DNA from: Rhizobium lusitanum
GTDB lineage: Bacteria; Pseudomonadota; Alphaproteobacteria; Rhizobiales; Rhizobiaceae
NCBI RefSeq assembly: GCF_014189535.1
Contig: NZ_CP050308.1
Location: 992,001-1,056,000 of the forward strand
Direction: 5' to 3'
DNA: 64,000 nucleotides
Part shown: in pieces, positions 51,358-62,106 of the stretch
Position numbering within the stretch: position 1 is the first letter of the stretch
Layout: each line of letters opens with the position of its first letter
Program-made: the position numbers and the translations under genes
Notes under the pieces: model-generated
What the model saw: the letters and a program-made list of their open reading frames with translations, nothing else
Database searches by the model: none
Told to the model about the DNA's origin: nothing

Positions 51358-51473
51358 AGCTGATGCACATGGTGGCTTTTCCTCCCAGTTCCACCGCATT
51401 GGCTGTTCCCCTCTGGAGGTTTTTGACCTTCACACCTATAGGGCCCTGGTTTATTCCGGTGGCCCTCTTTTTT
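51358..51473 (+). ncRNA. abcR2: AbcR-type trans-acting small RNA, copy 2 (alpha-r15 family)
   Basis: The transcript is about 116 nt, nearly identical to copy 1 from the GATGCACATGGTGG start through the CCTCCCAG and TTCCCCTCTGG motifs. Differences cluster after GGAGGTTTTT (GACCTTCACACC for AACCTTCATACC) and in the terminator loop (TTTATT for TTTACT), and the stem keeps pairing. The T-run ends at 51473. Tandem near-duplicates with separate promoters suggest differential expression, as reported for AbcR1 and AbcR2 in relatives. Confidence 0.85.
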
Positions 51474-51538
51474 GCCCATTTTCTAAGCACGCATCAAAAT
51501 GCGTCGCGCAAAAATAATATCTCGTCTCACACCTTGAT

Positions 51539-51580
51539 ATATCGAAATCCGACGATACATAAATCGTCTACTTTCGATAT
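51539..51580. promoter_or_regulatory. 42-bp nested palindrome, probable ArsR operator
   Basis: ATATCGAAA (51539-51547) pairs with TTTCGATAT (51572-51580), and inside it GACGAT (51551-51556) pairs with ATCGTC (51563-51568). Both dyads share the centre at 51559.5. It lies 17 nt before the ArsR start, in the right place for autoregulation. Confidence 0.7.
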
Positions 51581-51596
51581 TCGTGAGGTAAGTGCG

Positions 51597-51890
51597 ATGG
51601 ACAGGACTGAGATACTGAAGGCATTGGCCCACCCGGCCAGGCTCGAAATCCTCAATCACCTCAAGGATCCAAACACATATTTTCCCACTCAGGAGCACCC
51701 GCTGGAGCTGGGCGTCTGCGCTAGCCAGTTCGAGCGCTGCGGCCTATCGCAATCGACCGTCTCGGCCCACCTCGGCACATTGCTGCGCGCAGAGCTGGTA
51801 ACCACTAAGCGCCTTGGCCAGTGGATCTTCTACAAGCGCAACGAGGAAACCATCGCCGAATTCCTCGCGACCTTGCAGAAGGAACTCTGA
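51597..51890 (+). CDS. ArsR-family transcriptional regulator
   Basis: This 97-residue repressor has the winged helix-turn-helix of the ArsR/SmtB group: ILKALAHPARLEILNHLKD, SQFERCGLSQSTVSAHLGTLLRAELV, then the wing WIFYKRNEE. Two cysteines (GVCAS and FERCGLS) lie just before the recognition helix and could sense a thiol-reactive signal. ATG 51597 has GAGG upstream. The downstream old-yellow-enzyme gene starts 75 nt later and is the probable target with itself. Confidence 0.9.
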   Translation: MDRTEILKALAHPARLEILNHLKDPNTYFPTQEHPLELGVCASQFERCGLSQSTVSAHLGTLLRAELVTTKRLGQWIFYKRNEETIAEFLATLQKEL

Positions 51891-51965
51891 CAATAGCCTT
51901 GGCTCTCTTCACCCTCACATCGAGCCCCTCCTCCACCCAACAATCCGCATAGCAAAGGACCCCCA

Positions 51966-53075
51966 ATGACCAAACTCTTCGAACCGACAAAGCTTGGCGA
52001 TATCTCCATCGCCAACCGCATCGTGATGGCACCGCTGACGCGCAACCGCTCTCCCAATGCAGTTCCGAACGATCTGAACGTCAAATATTACGCCCAGCGC
52101 GCTACGGCAGGCCTGATCATCACCGAAGCGACCGCCATCACCCATCAGGGCCAGGGCTATGCCGACGTGCCCGGTCTCTACAGCAAGGAAGCCCTCGACG
52201 GCTGGAAGAAAGTGACCGACGCCGTGCATGCCAATGGCGGCAAGATTGTCGTGCAGATGTGGCATGTGGGCCGCATCTCCCACACCAGCCTGCAGCCGAA
52301 CGACGGCAAGCCGGTATCCTCCACCTCCAGGGCTGCCCAGGCCAAGACCTATCTCGTCCACAATGACGGCACCAGCGGCTTTGCAGATACCTCCGAGCCA
52401 CGCGCACTTGAAGCCGCAGAGATTCCGGGGATCGTCGAAGACTATCGCAAGGCCGCCCGCGCCGCGATCGACGCCGGCTTCGACGGCGTCGAAATCCATG
52501 CCGCCAACGGTTATCTCATCGACCAGTTCCTGCGCGCCGACGTCAACGACCGCACTGACGAATATGGCGGCTCCATCGAAAACCGAGCTCGCCTCCTCTT
52601 CGCGGCGGTTGACGCCGTGACCAAGGAAATTGGCGCCGGTCGCACCGCAATCCGCATCTCGCCGGTCACGCCATCGAACGATGCCAGCGACCCGCAGCCA
52701 GAGGCACTCTTCACCTACGTCATCGAGCGTCTGGCGAAATATGATCTCGCCTATATCCACGTCGTCGAAGGCCAGACCGGTGGCGCACGCGACTTCCTGC
52801 CCTTCGATTATGATGCCCTGCACGCTGCCTATAAGGCTGCGGGCGGTAAGGCCGGCTGGATGCTCAACAACGGTTACGACCGCCAGATGGCGATCGAAGC
52901 GGTCGACAGCGGCCGGGCCGATGTCGTCGCCTTCGGCAAGCCCTTCATCTCCAACCCGGATCTGGTCCGGCGTCTGAAGGAGAATGCCCCGCTCAACACC
53001 CTCGACCAGGCAACGCTCTATGGCGGCGGTGGAAAGGGCTACGCGGACTATCCGACCCTGGACGAAGTGGCGTAA
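51966..53075 (+). CDS. Old-yellow-enzyme family alkene reductase
   Basis: This 369-residue FMN enzyme reduces activated C=C bonds and, in relatives, nitro esters with NADPH. Typical segments: IVMAPLTRNRSPNAVP at residues 19-34, MWHVGRISHTSLQPN, the catalytic HAANGYLIDQFLRADVNDRTDEYGGSIENRARLL block and DVVAFGKPFISNPDLVRRL with the phosphate-binding loop. It is closest in pattern to NemA/NerA-type enzymes. An ArsR-type regulator gene precedes it, suggesting induction by electrophiles or thiol stress. Confidence 0.93.
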   Translation: MTKLFEPTKLGDISIANRIVMAPLTRNRSPNAVPNDLNVKYYAQRATAGLIITEATAITHQGQGYADVPGLYSKEALDGWKKVTDAVHANGGKIVVQMWHVGRISHTSLQPNDGKPVSSTSRAAQAKTYLVHNDGTSGFADTSEPRALEAAEIPGIVEDYRKAARAAIDAGFDGVEIHAANGYLIDQFLRADVNDRTDEYGGSIENRARLLFAAVDAVTKEIGAGRTAIRISPVTPSNDASDPQPEALFTYVIERLAKYDLAYIHVVEGQTGGARDFLPFDYDALHAAYKAAGGKAGWMLNNGYDRQMAIEAVDSGRADVVAFGKPFISNPDLVRRLKENAPLNTLDQATLYGGGGKGYADYPTLDEVA

Positions 53076-53100
53076 CGCCGACAAGCTCCGGTATGACGCA

Positions 53101-53131
53101 GAAACCCCGTCGGAAGGCGGGGTTTCTTTTT
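53101..53131 (+). terminator. Intrinsic terminator after the OYE gene
   Basis: GAAACCCCG pairs perfectly with CGGGGTTTC over an 8-nt loop and ends in TTTTT. It lies between the OYE stop and the next gene start, so the kinase gene is expressed separately. Confidence 0.9.
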
Positions 53132-53157
53132 GGACGATGAACGCTAAAGTCGCAGGC

Positions 53158-53961
53158 ATGTTCGAACCCTACATCGACCGTTGGTCGCTCATCGCCTATG
53201 GCAAGCCCATCATCACCCATTCCAGCAATCTCCTGCCGGTCATCTGGCGCGATAAGCCGGCCATGTTGAAGGTCGCGCTCAACATCGATGAGAAATTCGG
53301 CAATCGGGTCTTGCGCTGGTGGGACGGCGATGGGGCTGCTTACGTCTATCAACATGATGAAAACGCGGCACTTCTCGAGCGGGCAACCGGACCGGGCTCG
53401 CTGCTGACAATGGCCATGAACGGCGACGATGACGAGGCAAGCCGGATCATGTGCCGCACGGCGGCGAAGCTGCACGCGCCACGGCTGGCGGAATTGCCAG
53501 CCGATCTCGTTCCGCTTGACCGCTGGTTCCACGAGTTGGAGCCGGCCGCGCGCGCCCATGGCGGCATGCTGGCCACCTGCGCTGAGGTTGCCCACGGTCT
53601 GCTAGCAGATCAGCGGGATCTTACCGTGCTCCACGGCGATATCCACCACGAGAACATCCTGGATTTCGGCCCTCGCGGTTGGCTCGCTATCGACCCGAAG
53701 CGCGTCTACGGCGAGCGTGGCTATGACTTCGCCAACACCTTCTGTAATCCAGAACTACCGATCGTCGTCGCTCCGGGCCGCTTACAGCGGCAATTGCCGA
53801 TCGTCTGCGCCGAGACGGCACTGGAGCCGAAGCGATTGCTGCGGTGGATCATCGCTTATGCCGGCCTTTCCGCCACCTGGTTCCTCAGCGACGGCGACAC
53901 AAAGAATGCGGAGTCGGATTTTACCGTCGCCCGGATCGCACTTGCCGAACTCCAGACCTGA
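53158..53961 (+). CDS. APH(6)/StrB-type aminoglycoside or hydroxyurea kinase family protein
   Basis: This 267-residue phosphotransferase has the conserved VLHGDIHHENILDFG catalytic loop and AIDPKRVYGERGYDFANTF metal-binding DFG-like segment of the APH(6)/aminoglycoside-hydroxyurea resistance family. An N-terminal MFEPYIDRW and HSSNLLPVI also fit. ATG 53158 follows a GCAGG site; 53137 is an alternative. Chromosomal members of this family are common in rhizobia and need not confer resistance. Confidence 0.85.
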   Translation: MFEPYIDRWSLIAYGKPIITHSSNLLPVIWRDKPAMLKVALNIDEKFGNRVLRWWDGDGAAYVYQHDENAALLERATGPGSLLTMAMNGDDDEASRIMCRTAAKLHAPRLAELPADLVPLDRWFHELEPAARAHGGMLATCAEVAHGLLADQRDLTVLHGDIHHENILDFGPRGWLAIDPKRVYGERGYDFANTFCNPELPIVVAPGRLQRQLPIVCAETALEPKRLLRWIIAYAGLSATWFLSDGDTKNAESDFTVARIALAELQT

Positions 53962-53970
53962 CGGCGCGTC

Positions 53971-54945
53971 TTATCGCGCCGGCAAGCAGCCGATTCCCAC
54001 CAGACTTGCTTTCATCGCCACATCGATCGGGGTATGCGGCTCTTCACCGAGCACTGCCACGAGCTTGTCGTTTCTCATCTGCAACGGCACGTTCCAGAGA
54101 TAACGCATCTCGCGCAGTTCCTTCATGAGCGGCACAAAGGGTGCGGCAAGCGGCAGCACCCACCACGGAAAAGCCTTCACTTTCACTTTATGCTCTACTG
54201 CGCGCTCGATCGCCCCAATCATCTGCCGGCCATCACCGTCCCAATGGCCGCGCATGTGATAGACCGCGAAGGCGGGAAGTGCATCGCCCTTCTCGATCAG
54301 CCGGATTATCGTCTCCGCGACATCCGGCAGATAGGCCCATTGATGGCCGATACCCGCCCTCCCCGGATAGCTCACCGACGTCACCGGCTTGCCAGGCTTC
54401 ACAATGGCCTGCGACAGCCAGCCGTTAGCGCCATGGTGGCCAAAGAAATCGCCGGCGCGAACAATGATGATCGGCGTCCCACTCTCCGCCGCCGCCTTCA
54501 GACGACGCTCCATTTCAACGCGGATCGCCCCCTTGCGCGTCCGGGGACGCTGCGGGCTGTCCTCGGTCACGTCGGGAAAGACATCAGGCCCGAAATTATA
54601 GACCGTACCTGGCAGAACGATCCGCGCTCCGACCGCCCTCGCCGCCGCGATTGTACTGTCGAGCATCGGCAGCACCAGTTGCCCCCAATTGCGGTATCCG
54701 GGTGGGTTGACGGCGTGCACGATCAGATCCGCACCTTCCGCCGCCCTCAGCACATCGCTTGCCTGCATCGCATCGCCCTGCACCCAGTCGAAACCAGGTT
54801 CACGACGCGCGGCCTCGGCTGCATTACGATTTAGCGCCCGGATGCGCCAGCCGCGCGCGGCAAGTCCGCGGGCAACCGCGCCGCCGATGCCGCCCGTGGC
54901 ACCCATTACGAGCGCGGTCTTTCCATTCTCCATCTGCTCAGTCAT
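53971..54945 (-). CDS. NAD-dependent epimerase/dehydratase-fold protein
   Basis: This 324-residue extended-SDR protein has the dinucleotide motif ALVMGATGGIGGAVARGLAARG at the N-terminus, AVNPPGYRNWGQLVLPMLD, and an APLA-type C-terminal substrate domain. The canonical YxxxK is not obvious, which suggests an atypical SDR that may bind but not epimerise. ATG 54945 follows GGAG by 6 nt. It diverges from a LysR gene by 91 bp, the usual arrangement of regulator and target. Confidence 0.85.
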   Translation of the reverse strand: MTEQMENGKTALVMGATGGIGGAVARGLAARGWRIRALNRNAAEAARREPGFDWVQGDAMQASDVLRAAEGADLIVHAVNPPGYRNWGQLVLPMLDSTIAAARAVGARIVLPGTVYNFGPDVFPDVTEDSPQRPRTRKGAIRVEMERRLKAAAESGTPIIIVRAGDFFGHHGANGWLSQAIVKPGKPVTSVSYPGRAGIGHQWAYLPDVAETIIRLIEKGDALPAFAVYHMRGHWDGDGRQMIGAIERAVEHKVKVKAFPWWVLPLAAPFVPLMKELREMRYLWNVPLQMRNDKLVAVLGEEPHTPIDVAMKASLVGIGCLPAR

Positions 54946-55036
54946 CGCCATCTCCATCACTTTGATGATGTGACTATGCCGCACGATCCAGATAAACGAA
55001 ATTGCCGAAAAATCTGCATATGATATACAAAAATTT

Positions 55037-55927
55037 ATGAAAACATCGGAACCGAGCTGGGATTTCTACCGTACCTTCCTCGCCGTGCTGCAGCATGGCT
55101 CGCTGTCGGCCGCCGCCCGGGAACTTGGCCTCACTCAGCCGACCATCGGTCGCCATATCGACGCACTGGAAGAAGCCGTCGGCGCCGAACTATTCACCCG
55201 ATCGCAGCAAGGCCTTCTACCGACCGATGCGGCGCTCACCCTAAAGCCCTATGCGGAAACGCTGGCCAGCACCGCCGCCGCTCTTCTGCGTGCTGCCTCC
55301 GGTTCCCGCAACAGCGTCACCGGCACAGTCCGCATCAGCGCCAGCGAGGTTATCGGCGTGGAAGTTCTGCCGCCGATCCTGGCCGAACTGCAAACAGCAT
55401 ATCCCGACCTCACCATCGAGCTATCCGCCTCTGATACCGTGGAAGACCTGTTGCAGCGCGAGGCTGATATCGCTGTGCGCATGGTAGCGCCTGCGCAGGA
55501 CGCGCTGCTGGCGCGTCATGTCGGCTCCATTCCCCTGGGCTTCTTCGCACATAGAAATTATCTGGACCGATATGGCGAACCCAAGAGCATCGGCGAACTT
55601 CATCAGCACAGGCTGATCGGCTTCGACCGCCAGACCGCTTACATCCGCGCCATGATGAAGCGCTATCCCCTGCTCGACGGCATCTCCTTCGCCTTCAAGT
55701 CGGATCATAGCATCGCCCTGCACAACGCCTTGCGCGCTGGCATCGGCATCAGCTTCTATCAGGTACCGCTTGCAAAAAGGGATGGGGAGCTTGTCCGGCT
55801 GTTGCCCGAGATCGAACTGCCGCTCGACACCTGGGTCGCCATGCATGAAAATCTCAAGACATCACCGCGGTGCCGCGTGACGTTCGACGCGCTGGTGGCG
55901 GGGTTGCAGGACTACGTTCGAAACTAG
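55037..55927 (+). CDS. LysR-family transcriptional regulator
   Basis: This 296-residue protein has a helix-turn-helix with AARELGLTQPTIGRHIDALEEAV and an effector domain from about residue 90. It diverges from the epimerase-fold gene, so the 91-bp intergenic region probably holds both the regulator's and target's promoters. Its last 4 nt overlap the convergent end of the DUF2188-like gene. Confidence 0.92.
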   Translation: MKTSEPSWDFYRTFLAVLQHGSLSAAARELGLTQPTIGRHIDALEEAVGAELFTRSQQGLLPTDAALTLKPYAETLASTAAALLRAASGSRNSVTGTVRISASEVIGVEVLPPILAELQTAYPDLTIELSASDTVEDLLQREADIAVRMVAPAQDALLARHVGSIPLGFFAHRNYLDRYGEPKSIGELHQHRLIGFDRQTAYIRAMMKRYPLLDGISFAFKSDHSIALHNALRAGIGISFYQVPLAKRDGELVRLLPEIELPLDTWVAMHENLKTSPRCRVTFDALVAGLQDYVRN

Positions 55928-56205
55928 GCGCCGGGCGCCGTATCAACCGGCGGGAAATGCGCCTTGCCGTCGACCACTTCCGTTTCCGGGCGATCGCCGC
56001 CGTCGGCATATTCCTCGTGCCACTTGCCCCTTTCATCCTGCCAACTGATCTCGGCTGAATCGCCACCGATCTGCTGTTCGGCCGCTACGATTCTGGCTGC
56101 CTCCACGGCTTCAGAGTGCGTCGGAAATGCCTCGGAATAGGCGCCACCGAGACGATACGCCCATCCGCCATCATGCGGCACGACTTCATAAGTGACTTTG
56201 ACCAT
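55924..56205 (-). CDS. DUF2188-like small protein
   Basis: This 93-residue protein starts at ATG 56205 with GGGAGG upstream. The body fits DUF2188: YEVVPHDGGWAYRLGGAYSEAFPTHSEAVEAAR, a beta-beta-alpha unit in which a hexamer-like GGW...A...A pattern recurs. The C-terminus is acidic and Pro-rich. Function unknown. The last 4 nt overlap the convergent lysR end. Confidence 0.75.
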   Translation of the reverse strand: MVKVTYEVVPHDGGWAYRLGGAYSEAFPTHSEAVEAARIVAAEQQIGGDSAEISWQDERGKWHEEYADGGDRPETEVVDGKAHFPPVDTAPGA

Positions 56206-56430
56206 GCATAGCCTCCCTTTCAATCTGCCAAGACTTTGAGGTCCGGGTGCCACCCGGCGGGAACGCGGTCCGTCTGAGACGTTTTTGCAAGGATGCCGCG
56301 ATGTAGCATTGGGCAGACCTATGCATACAGTATTCCATCAAACGGCGCTGACTGCAAATTTTGTCATCCCAACACATGCTTGATGTGAGAAATCATTGGT
56401 TTAGACTGCGAACGTGAATCGGCGCGAGAG

Positions 56431-57537
56431 GTGGGGAACTTGACAATATCGAACTGGCTGAAGCAGGAAAAATTCCTGATCATCGCATTAGCAATCGCGG
56501 TGGTTGCCTATCTCTGCGAACATTCCGTGCTGGAGATGGGGCGCGCAGCATCGATGTTGGCAGCCGTGGCATTGATCGCCACCATCATACTTGTCTCGAT
56601 GCGCGTTGCCCATCATGCCGAAATCCTCGCCACGAAAGTCGGCGACCCCTACGGCACAATGATCCTGACGCTATCGGCCGTCGCGGTCGAAGTCATCATG
56701 CTGGCAATCCTGATGGGTGGTGAAAGCTCGCCGACGCTGGTGCGCGACACCATCTATTCCGCCGTCATGCTCGATATCAACGGCATCATCGGTCTTGCCG
56801 CGCTGATCGGCGGGCTGAAGCACGGCGAGCAAGCCTATAATGACGACTCCAGCAAATCCTATGGCGTGATGATCCTGACGGCCATGGGCATATCGATGAT
56901 CGTGCCGGAATTCATCCCCGAGGTGAAATGGCACTATTATTCCGCCTTCACCATTGTTGCGATGGTTGCGCTCTACGCGCTCTTCCTGCGCATGCAGGTC
57001 GGCAAGCACAGCTATTTCTTCAGCTACAGCTATCCGCGCATCGAGAAACAGCACGGGGCAGAGGAAGACCATCACGGCGAGGAATCGACGATAAACTCCA
57101 TCGTCACGATCCTGATCGGCGTCGTGCTGATCGGCGGCCTTGCCGAGTTCATGTCCGCCTTCATGGATGTCGGCCTCAAGAACAGCGGTGCGCCACCCGC
57201 AATCGCGGCGATCGTCGTCGCCACCATTTCCGCTGCCCCGGAAATCCTGACGGCGCTGCGTTCGGCACTGCGCAACCGCATGCAGGCGACGATCAACATC
57301 GCCATGGGCGCTTCGCTATCGACCGTCATCCTGACAGTGCCGGTCATGGAGGGAATCGCGCTCTACACCGGCCAGCCCTTCATCATGGCCATGACGCCGG
57401 TGCAGACCGTGATGATCATGATCACCCTCATCGCAGCAGCCATCAACCTCAACGACGGCGAGACGAACGCGATCGAAGGCATGACCCATTTCATCCTCTT
57501 CGCCACCTTTATCATGCTGACGGTACTGGGGCTTTGA
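56431..57537 (+). CDS. chaA: Calcium/proton exchanger ChaA
   Basis: This 368-residue antiporter exports Ca2+ or Na+ in exchange for protons. Two CaCA repeats are visible: DPYGTMILTLSAVAVEVIM and, in the second half, IAAIVVATISAAPEILTALRSALRNRMQATINIAMGAS, each with an acidic residue in the membrane core. Between them lies an acidic His-rich loop (QHGAEEDHHGEES). Start is GTG near 56431 after a purine-rich GCGAGAG. Length is typical of ChaA (about 366). Confidence 0.95.
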   Translation: MGNLTISNWLKQEKFLIIALAIAVVAYLCEHSVLEMGRAASMLAAVALIATIILVSMRVAHHAEILATKVGDPYGTMILTLSAVAVEVIMLAILMGGESSPTLVRDTIYSAVMLDINGIIGLAALIGGLKHGEQAYNDDSSKSYGVMILTAMGISMIVPEFIPEVKWHYYSAFTIVAMVALYALFLRMQVGKHSYFFSYSYPRIEKQHGAEEDHHGEESTINSIVTILIGVVLIGGLAEFMSAFMDVGLKNSGAPPAIAAIVVATISAAPEILTALRSALRNRMQATINIAMGASLSTVILTVPVMEGIALYTGQPFIMAMTPVQTVMIMITLIAAAINLNDGETNAIEGMTHFILFATFIMLTVLGL

Positions 57538-57633
57538 GTCTGATTTCAGCGACTTAGAACGAAGAGCGGAATCGGATTGAGAGAGACTAGAATCAAGTGA
57601 TGAAGTAGCACCGCTTCCGAAGCAGATAAACGC

Positions 57634-57663
57634 AAGAAGCCCGCCATCACTGACGGGCTTCTT
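57634..57663. terminator. Bidirectional terminator between chaA and aatA
   Basis: AAGAAGCCCG pairs perfectly with CGGGCTTCTT over a 10-nt loop, about midway between the convergent stops. The plus-strand copy ends in TTCAATTC and the minus-strand copy in GCGTTTATC. Confidence 0.8.
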
Positions 57664-57685
57664 TCAATTCGCTTGAGCAAGTTGC

Positions 57686-59466
<1,781 letters not shown>

Positions 59467-60612
59467 ATGCGTCTTCACGGAACAGGATTTTCCATAGCGC
59501 TTGCGGCATCTGCTTTGCTCGCGGCAAGTACTGCCCTCGCCGATCCGGCCAAGACGGTCAACACGCTGAAGGTTGCCGTGAAGATCGAAACCATCGCAAG
59601 CGAGCTCGATCACCCATGGGCCGTGGAGGCGCTGCCCGACGGCGCCTATCTCGTGACGGAACGACCGGGACACATGCGCATCGTCCGCAACGGCAAGCTG
59701 TCCGATCCCATCGCCGGAGTGCCCGAGGTCCATACCCGTGGCCAGGGCGGGCTGCTTGACGTCGCCCTCGATCCGAAATTTGCGAGCAACCGCACCATCT
59801 TCTTCACCGCCTCCATCGCCGAGGACGGCGGCAGCGGCACGGCCGTCTTTCGAGCCGCCCTGTCGCCGGACGAACGGCGGCTGACCGATTTGAAGCGCAT
59901 CTTCCTGATGAACAAGCTCTCGTCCGGTAATATCCAATACGGCTCACGCATCGCCATTGCCAGGGATGGCAGCCTCTTCGTCGGGCTCGGCGACCGCGGC
60001 GAACAGGATCGTGCGCAGGATTTCCATGAAGACGCCGGCTCGATCATCCACATCACGGCCGATGGCAGCATACCCGCCGACAATCCCTTCAAGGACGGCG
60101 CCAAGGCCCAACCGGAGATCTGGTCCAAGGGCCACCGCAATCCCCAGGGCATCACCTTCGATACCGCCGACGGCAAACTCTATACGGCCGAGCACGGCGC
60201 CAGAGGTGGCGACGAGATCAACGCGCCCGAACCGGGCAGAAACTATGGCTGGCCGGTCATTTCCTACGGACGCAATTATTCCGGCACCAAGATCGGGATC
60301 GGCACGGCGAAGGAAGGAATGGAGCAACCGATCTTCTATTGGGATCCGTCGATCGCGCCTGGCGGCATCGCCGTCTATCGCGGCAAGATGTTTCCGGAAT
60401 GGAACGGCGACCTTCTGGTCACGGCGCTGAAATTTAAGCTTCTCTCGCGCCTGGATCGCGACGGCCGTGGCAAGGTAGTCGAGCAGGAACGCTTGTTCGA
60501 AGGCGATTTCGGCCGCCTGCGCGATATCGTCGTCGCACCGGATGGGGCACTGCTGATCACCACCGATGAGGATGACGGCGCATTGCTGCGCGTCTCGAGG
60601 GCAACGAACTAG
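59467..60612 (+). CDS. PQQ-dependent sugar dehydrogenase, YliI-like
   Basis: This 381-residue exported protein has GGAGG before ATG 59467 and a signal peptide (GFSIALAASALLAASTALA). The six-bladed propeller segments include HPWAVEALPDGAYLVTERPGHM, HTRGQGGLLDVALDPKF, LFVGLGDRGEQDRAQ, GHRNPQGITFDTADGKLYTAEHGARGGDEIN and NYGWP, all of the soluble aldose sugar dehydrogenase type that binds PQQ and Ca2+. It presumably oxidises sugars in the periplasm. No pqq genes are in the window. Confidence 0.92.
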   Translation: MRLHGTGFSIALAASALLAASTALADPAKTVNTLKVAVKIETIASELDHPWAVEALPDGAYLVTERPGHMRIVRNGKLSDPIAGVPEVHTRGQGGLLDVALDPKFASNRTIFFTASIAEDGGSGTAVFRAALSPDERRLTDLKRIFLMNKLSSGNIQYGSRIAIARDGSLFVGLGDRGEQDRAQDFHEDAGSIIHITADGSIPADNPFKDGAKAQPEIWSKGHRNPQGITFDTADGKLYTAEHGARGGDEINAPEPGRNYGWPVISYGRNYSGTKIGIGTAKEGMEQPIFYWDPSIAPGGIAVYRGKMFPEWNGDLLVTALKFKLLSRLDRDGRGKVVEQERLFEGDFGRLRDIVVAPDGALLITTDEDDGALLRVSRATN

Positions 60613-60719
60613 CAACGGGATTTGCCGCTGGCAGTCAGCCTTCACCTCTTGCCCCGGAAAAAAGCAGCTGATAACGCACCATCATCTTCCTTCCTTTGCC
60701 CCTCTCCCGCAGGATGTCG

Positions 60720-61610
60720 ATGACTCGCATACAGGCGAATTTGGTATTGTTGCTGGCTGCCGCCATCTGGGGCGGCGGCTTCGTCGCGCAGTCGACGGCG
60801 ATGAAGGCGATCGGTCCGTTCTGGTTCATCGGCCTGCGCTTTGCCGTCGCCACCATCGTCGTCCTGCCCTTTGTCTGGATGGAAAACCGCAAGGCCGAGA
60901 AACCACTCACGCGCAGCAATTGGCTATCCTTCCTCTGCATCGGTATTGCGCTCTTCGGCGGCGCGGCAACGCAGCAGCTCGGGCTCCTGACGACCACCGT
61001 GACCAATTCCAGCTTCATCACCGGCCTTTACGTCGTCTTCGTACCGCTGATCGCCGTCGTGTTTTTGCGCCGGCAGCCGCACTGGATCATCTGGCCGGCA
61101 GCGTTAACGGCGTTGAGCGGCATCTATCTGCTGTCCGGCGGTTCTCTGTCCCGGCTTACGTCCGGCGATTTCCTGACCGTCGTCTGCGCCGTCTTCTGGG
61201 CTGTGCAAATCACCCTCGCCGGCTCGTCTGTTCGTGAAACCGGTCGGCCTCTTGGTATTTCCGCCGCACAATTCGCCATCACGGCTATCCTTGCCCTCAT
61301 CGTCGCCGCAGTGGCCGAACCAATCAGCTTTGCCGCCATCGGGGCGGCGCTCGGCGAGATCCTCTATGTCGGGATATTCTCGTCCGGACTTGCATTTGCA
61401 CTGCAGATTATCGGGCAGCGCTATACCAGCGCCCCGCAGGCGGCGATCATCCTCTCTTCTGAGGCATTGTTCGGCGCTTCGCTTGGCGCACTGCTGCTCG
61501 GTGAAACCATGGGACCGCTCGGCTATGCCGGTTGCGCCCTGATGTTCACTGCGATGCTAGCGGTGGAATTGGTGCCCGAACTCACCCGACGGCGCAGCGT
61601 CGCAGTGTAA
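60720..61610 (+). CDS. EamA/DMT-family transporter
   Basis: This 296-residue protein has about ten membrane helices in two EamA repeats. Typical blocks are LLLAAAIWGGGFVAQSTAMKAIGPFWFIGLRFA, TNSSFITGLYVVFVPLIAVVFLRR and TSAPQAAIILSSEALFGASLGALLLGE. I chose ATG 60720 after an AGGA site; upstream TTG or ATG starts (60696, 60714) are possible. Substrate unknown. It follows the sugar dehydrogenase by 107 nt and could be cotranscribed. Confidence 0.9.
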   Translation: MTRIQANLVLLLAAAIWGGGFVAQSTAMKAIGPFWFIGLRFAVATIVVLPFVWMENRKAEKPLTRSNWLSFLCIGIALFGGAATQQLGLLTTTVTNSSFITGLYVVFVPLIAVVFLRRQPHWIIWPAALTALSGIYLLSGGSLSRLTSGDFLTVVCAVFWAVQITLAGSSVRETGRPLGISAAQFAITAILALIVAAVAEPISFAAIGAALGEILYVGIFSSGLAFALQIIGQRYTSAPQAAIILSSEALFGASLGALLLGETMGPLGYAGCALMFTAMLAVELVPELTRRRSVAV

Positions 61611-62106
61611 AAAAGCTACGAAAAATGCCCGCTATGGCTGTTCCCAGTCGCCTTCACTAACTTTTTTAAATGATCCGAAAGACGGATTTCGAGGGCACCA
61701 TTTGGGAAAATTTCACCAAACTTATATCGCAAACGATACAAAAGCCTTGGAAATCCATTTCCCGCGAGGGAAAACTTGCGAATCGCCCTAACGCAGGCCC
61801 AATATGGCAATACGTCCCTTTTAAGACGTAAAAAACTTTTGCTTGCCAATTCCCGATAAACACAGCACTCTCAATGGTGTTCGGGCATTTTTAGAGCATG
61901 GGAAGTCCTTAAGAAAGTGCGCGCCGGGAACGCTAATATTCCGGTCAGCCTGGCTGAGAATCGATACGCGGATATCGCTTCATGGCCACGCCGAGGTATA
62001 GGGGACCTTTTCCTTCAAATTGCGAGAACTGCCTGCGAGCGCCCGCAAGGGCAATACAGCAATGCTGCCCGTGTGGATGGTGGGCAGAGAGAAAAGGACC
62101 TGACGC
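61611..62106. other. Long region upstream of the cold-shock gene
   Basis: About 496 bp, A/T-rich from 61640 to 61900, then GC-richer from 61915. The latter part may be a long structured 5' leader, as in other cold-shock mRNAs. No protein frame with a ribosome site was found. Transcription start was not placed. Confidence 0.45.

Noticed and set aside
51155..51473. Tandem repeat taken as a CRISPR or IS remnant
   Set aside because: There are only two 116-nt copies, each with its own promoter and terminator, and no spacers or cas genes.
51045..51517. Short frames with repeated MHMVAFPPSST and LVYSGGP stretches
   Set aside because: They are translations of the two AbcR-type RNA copies; the repeated peptides only mirror the repeated RNA.
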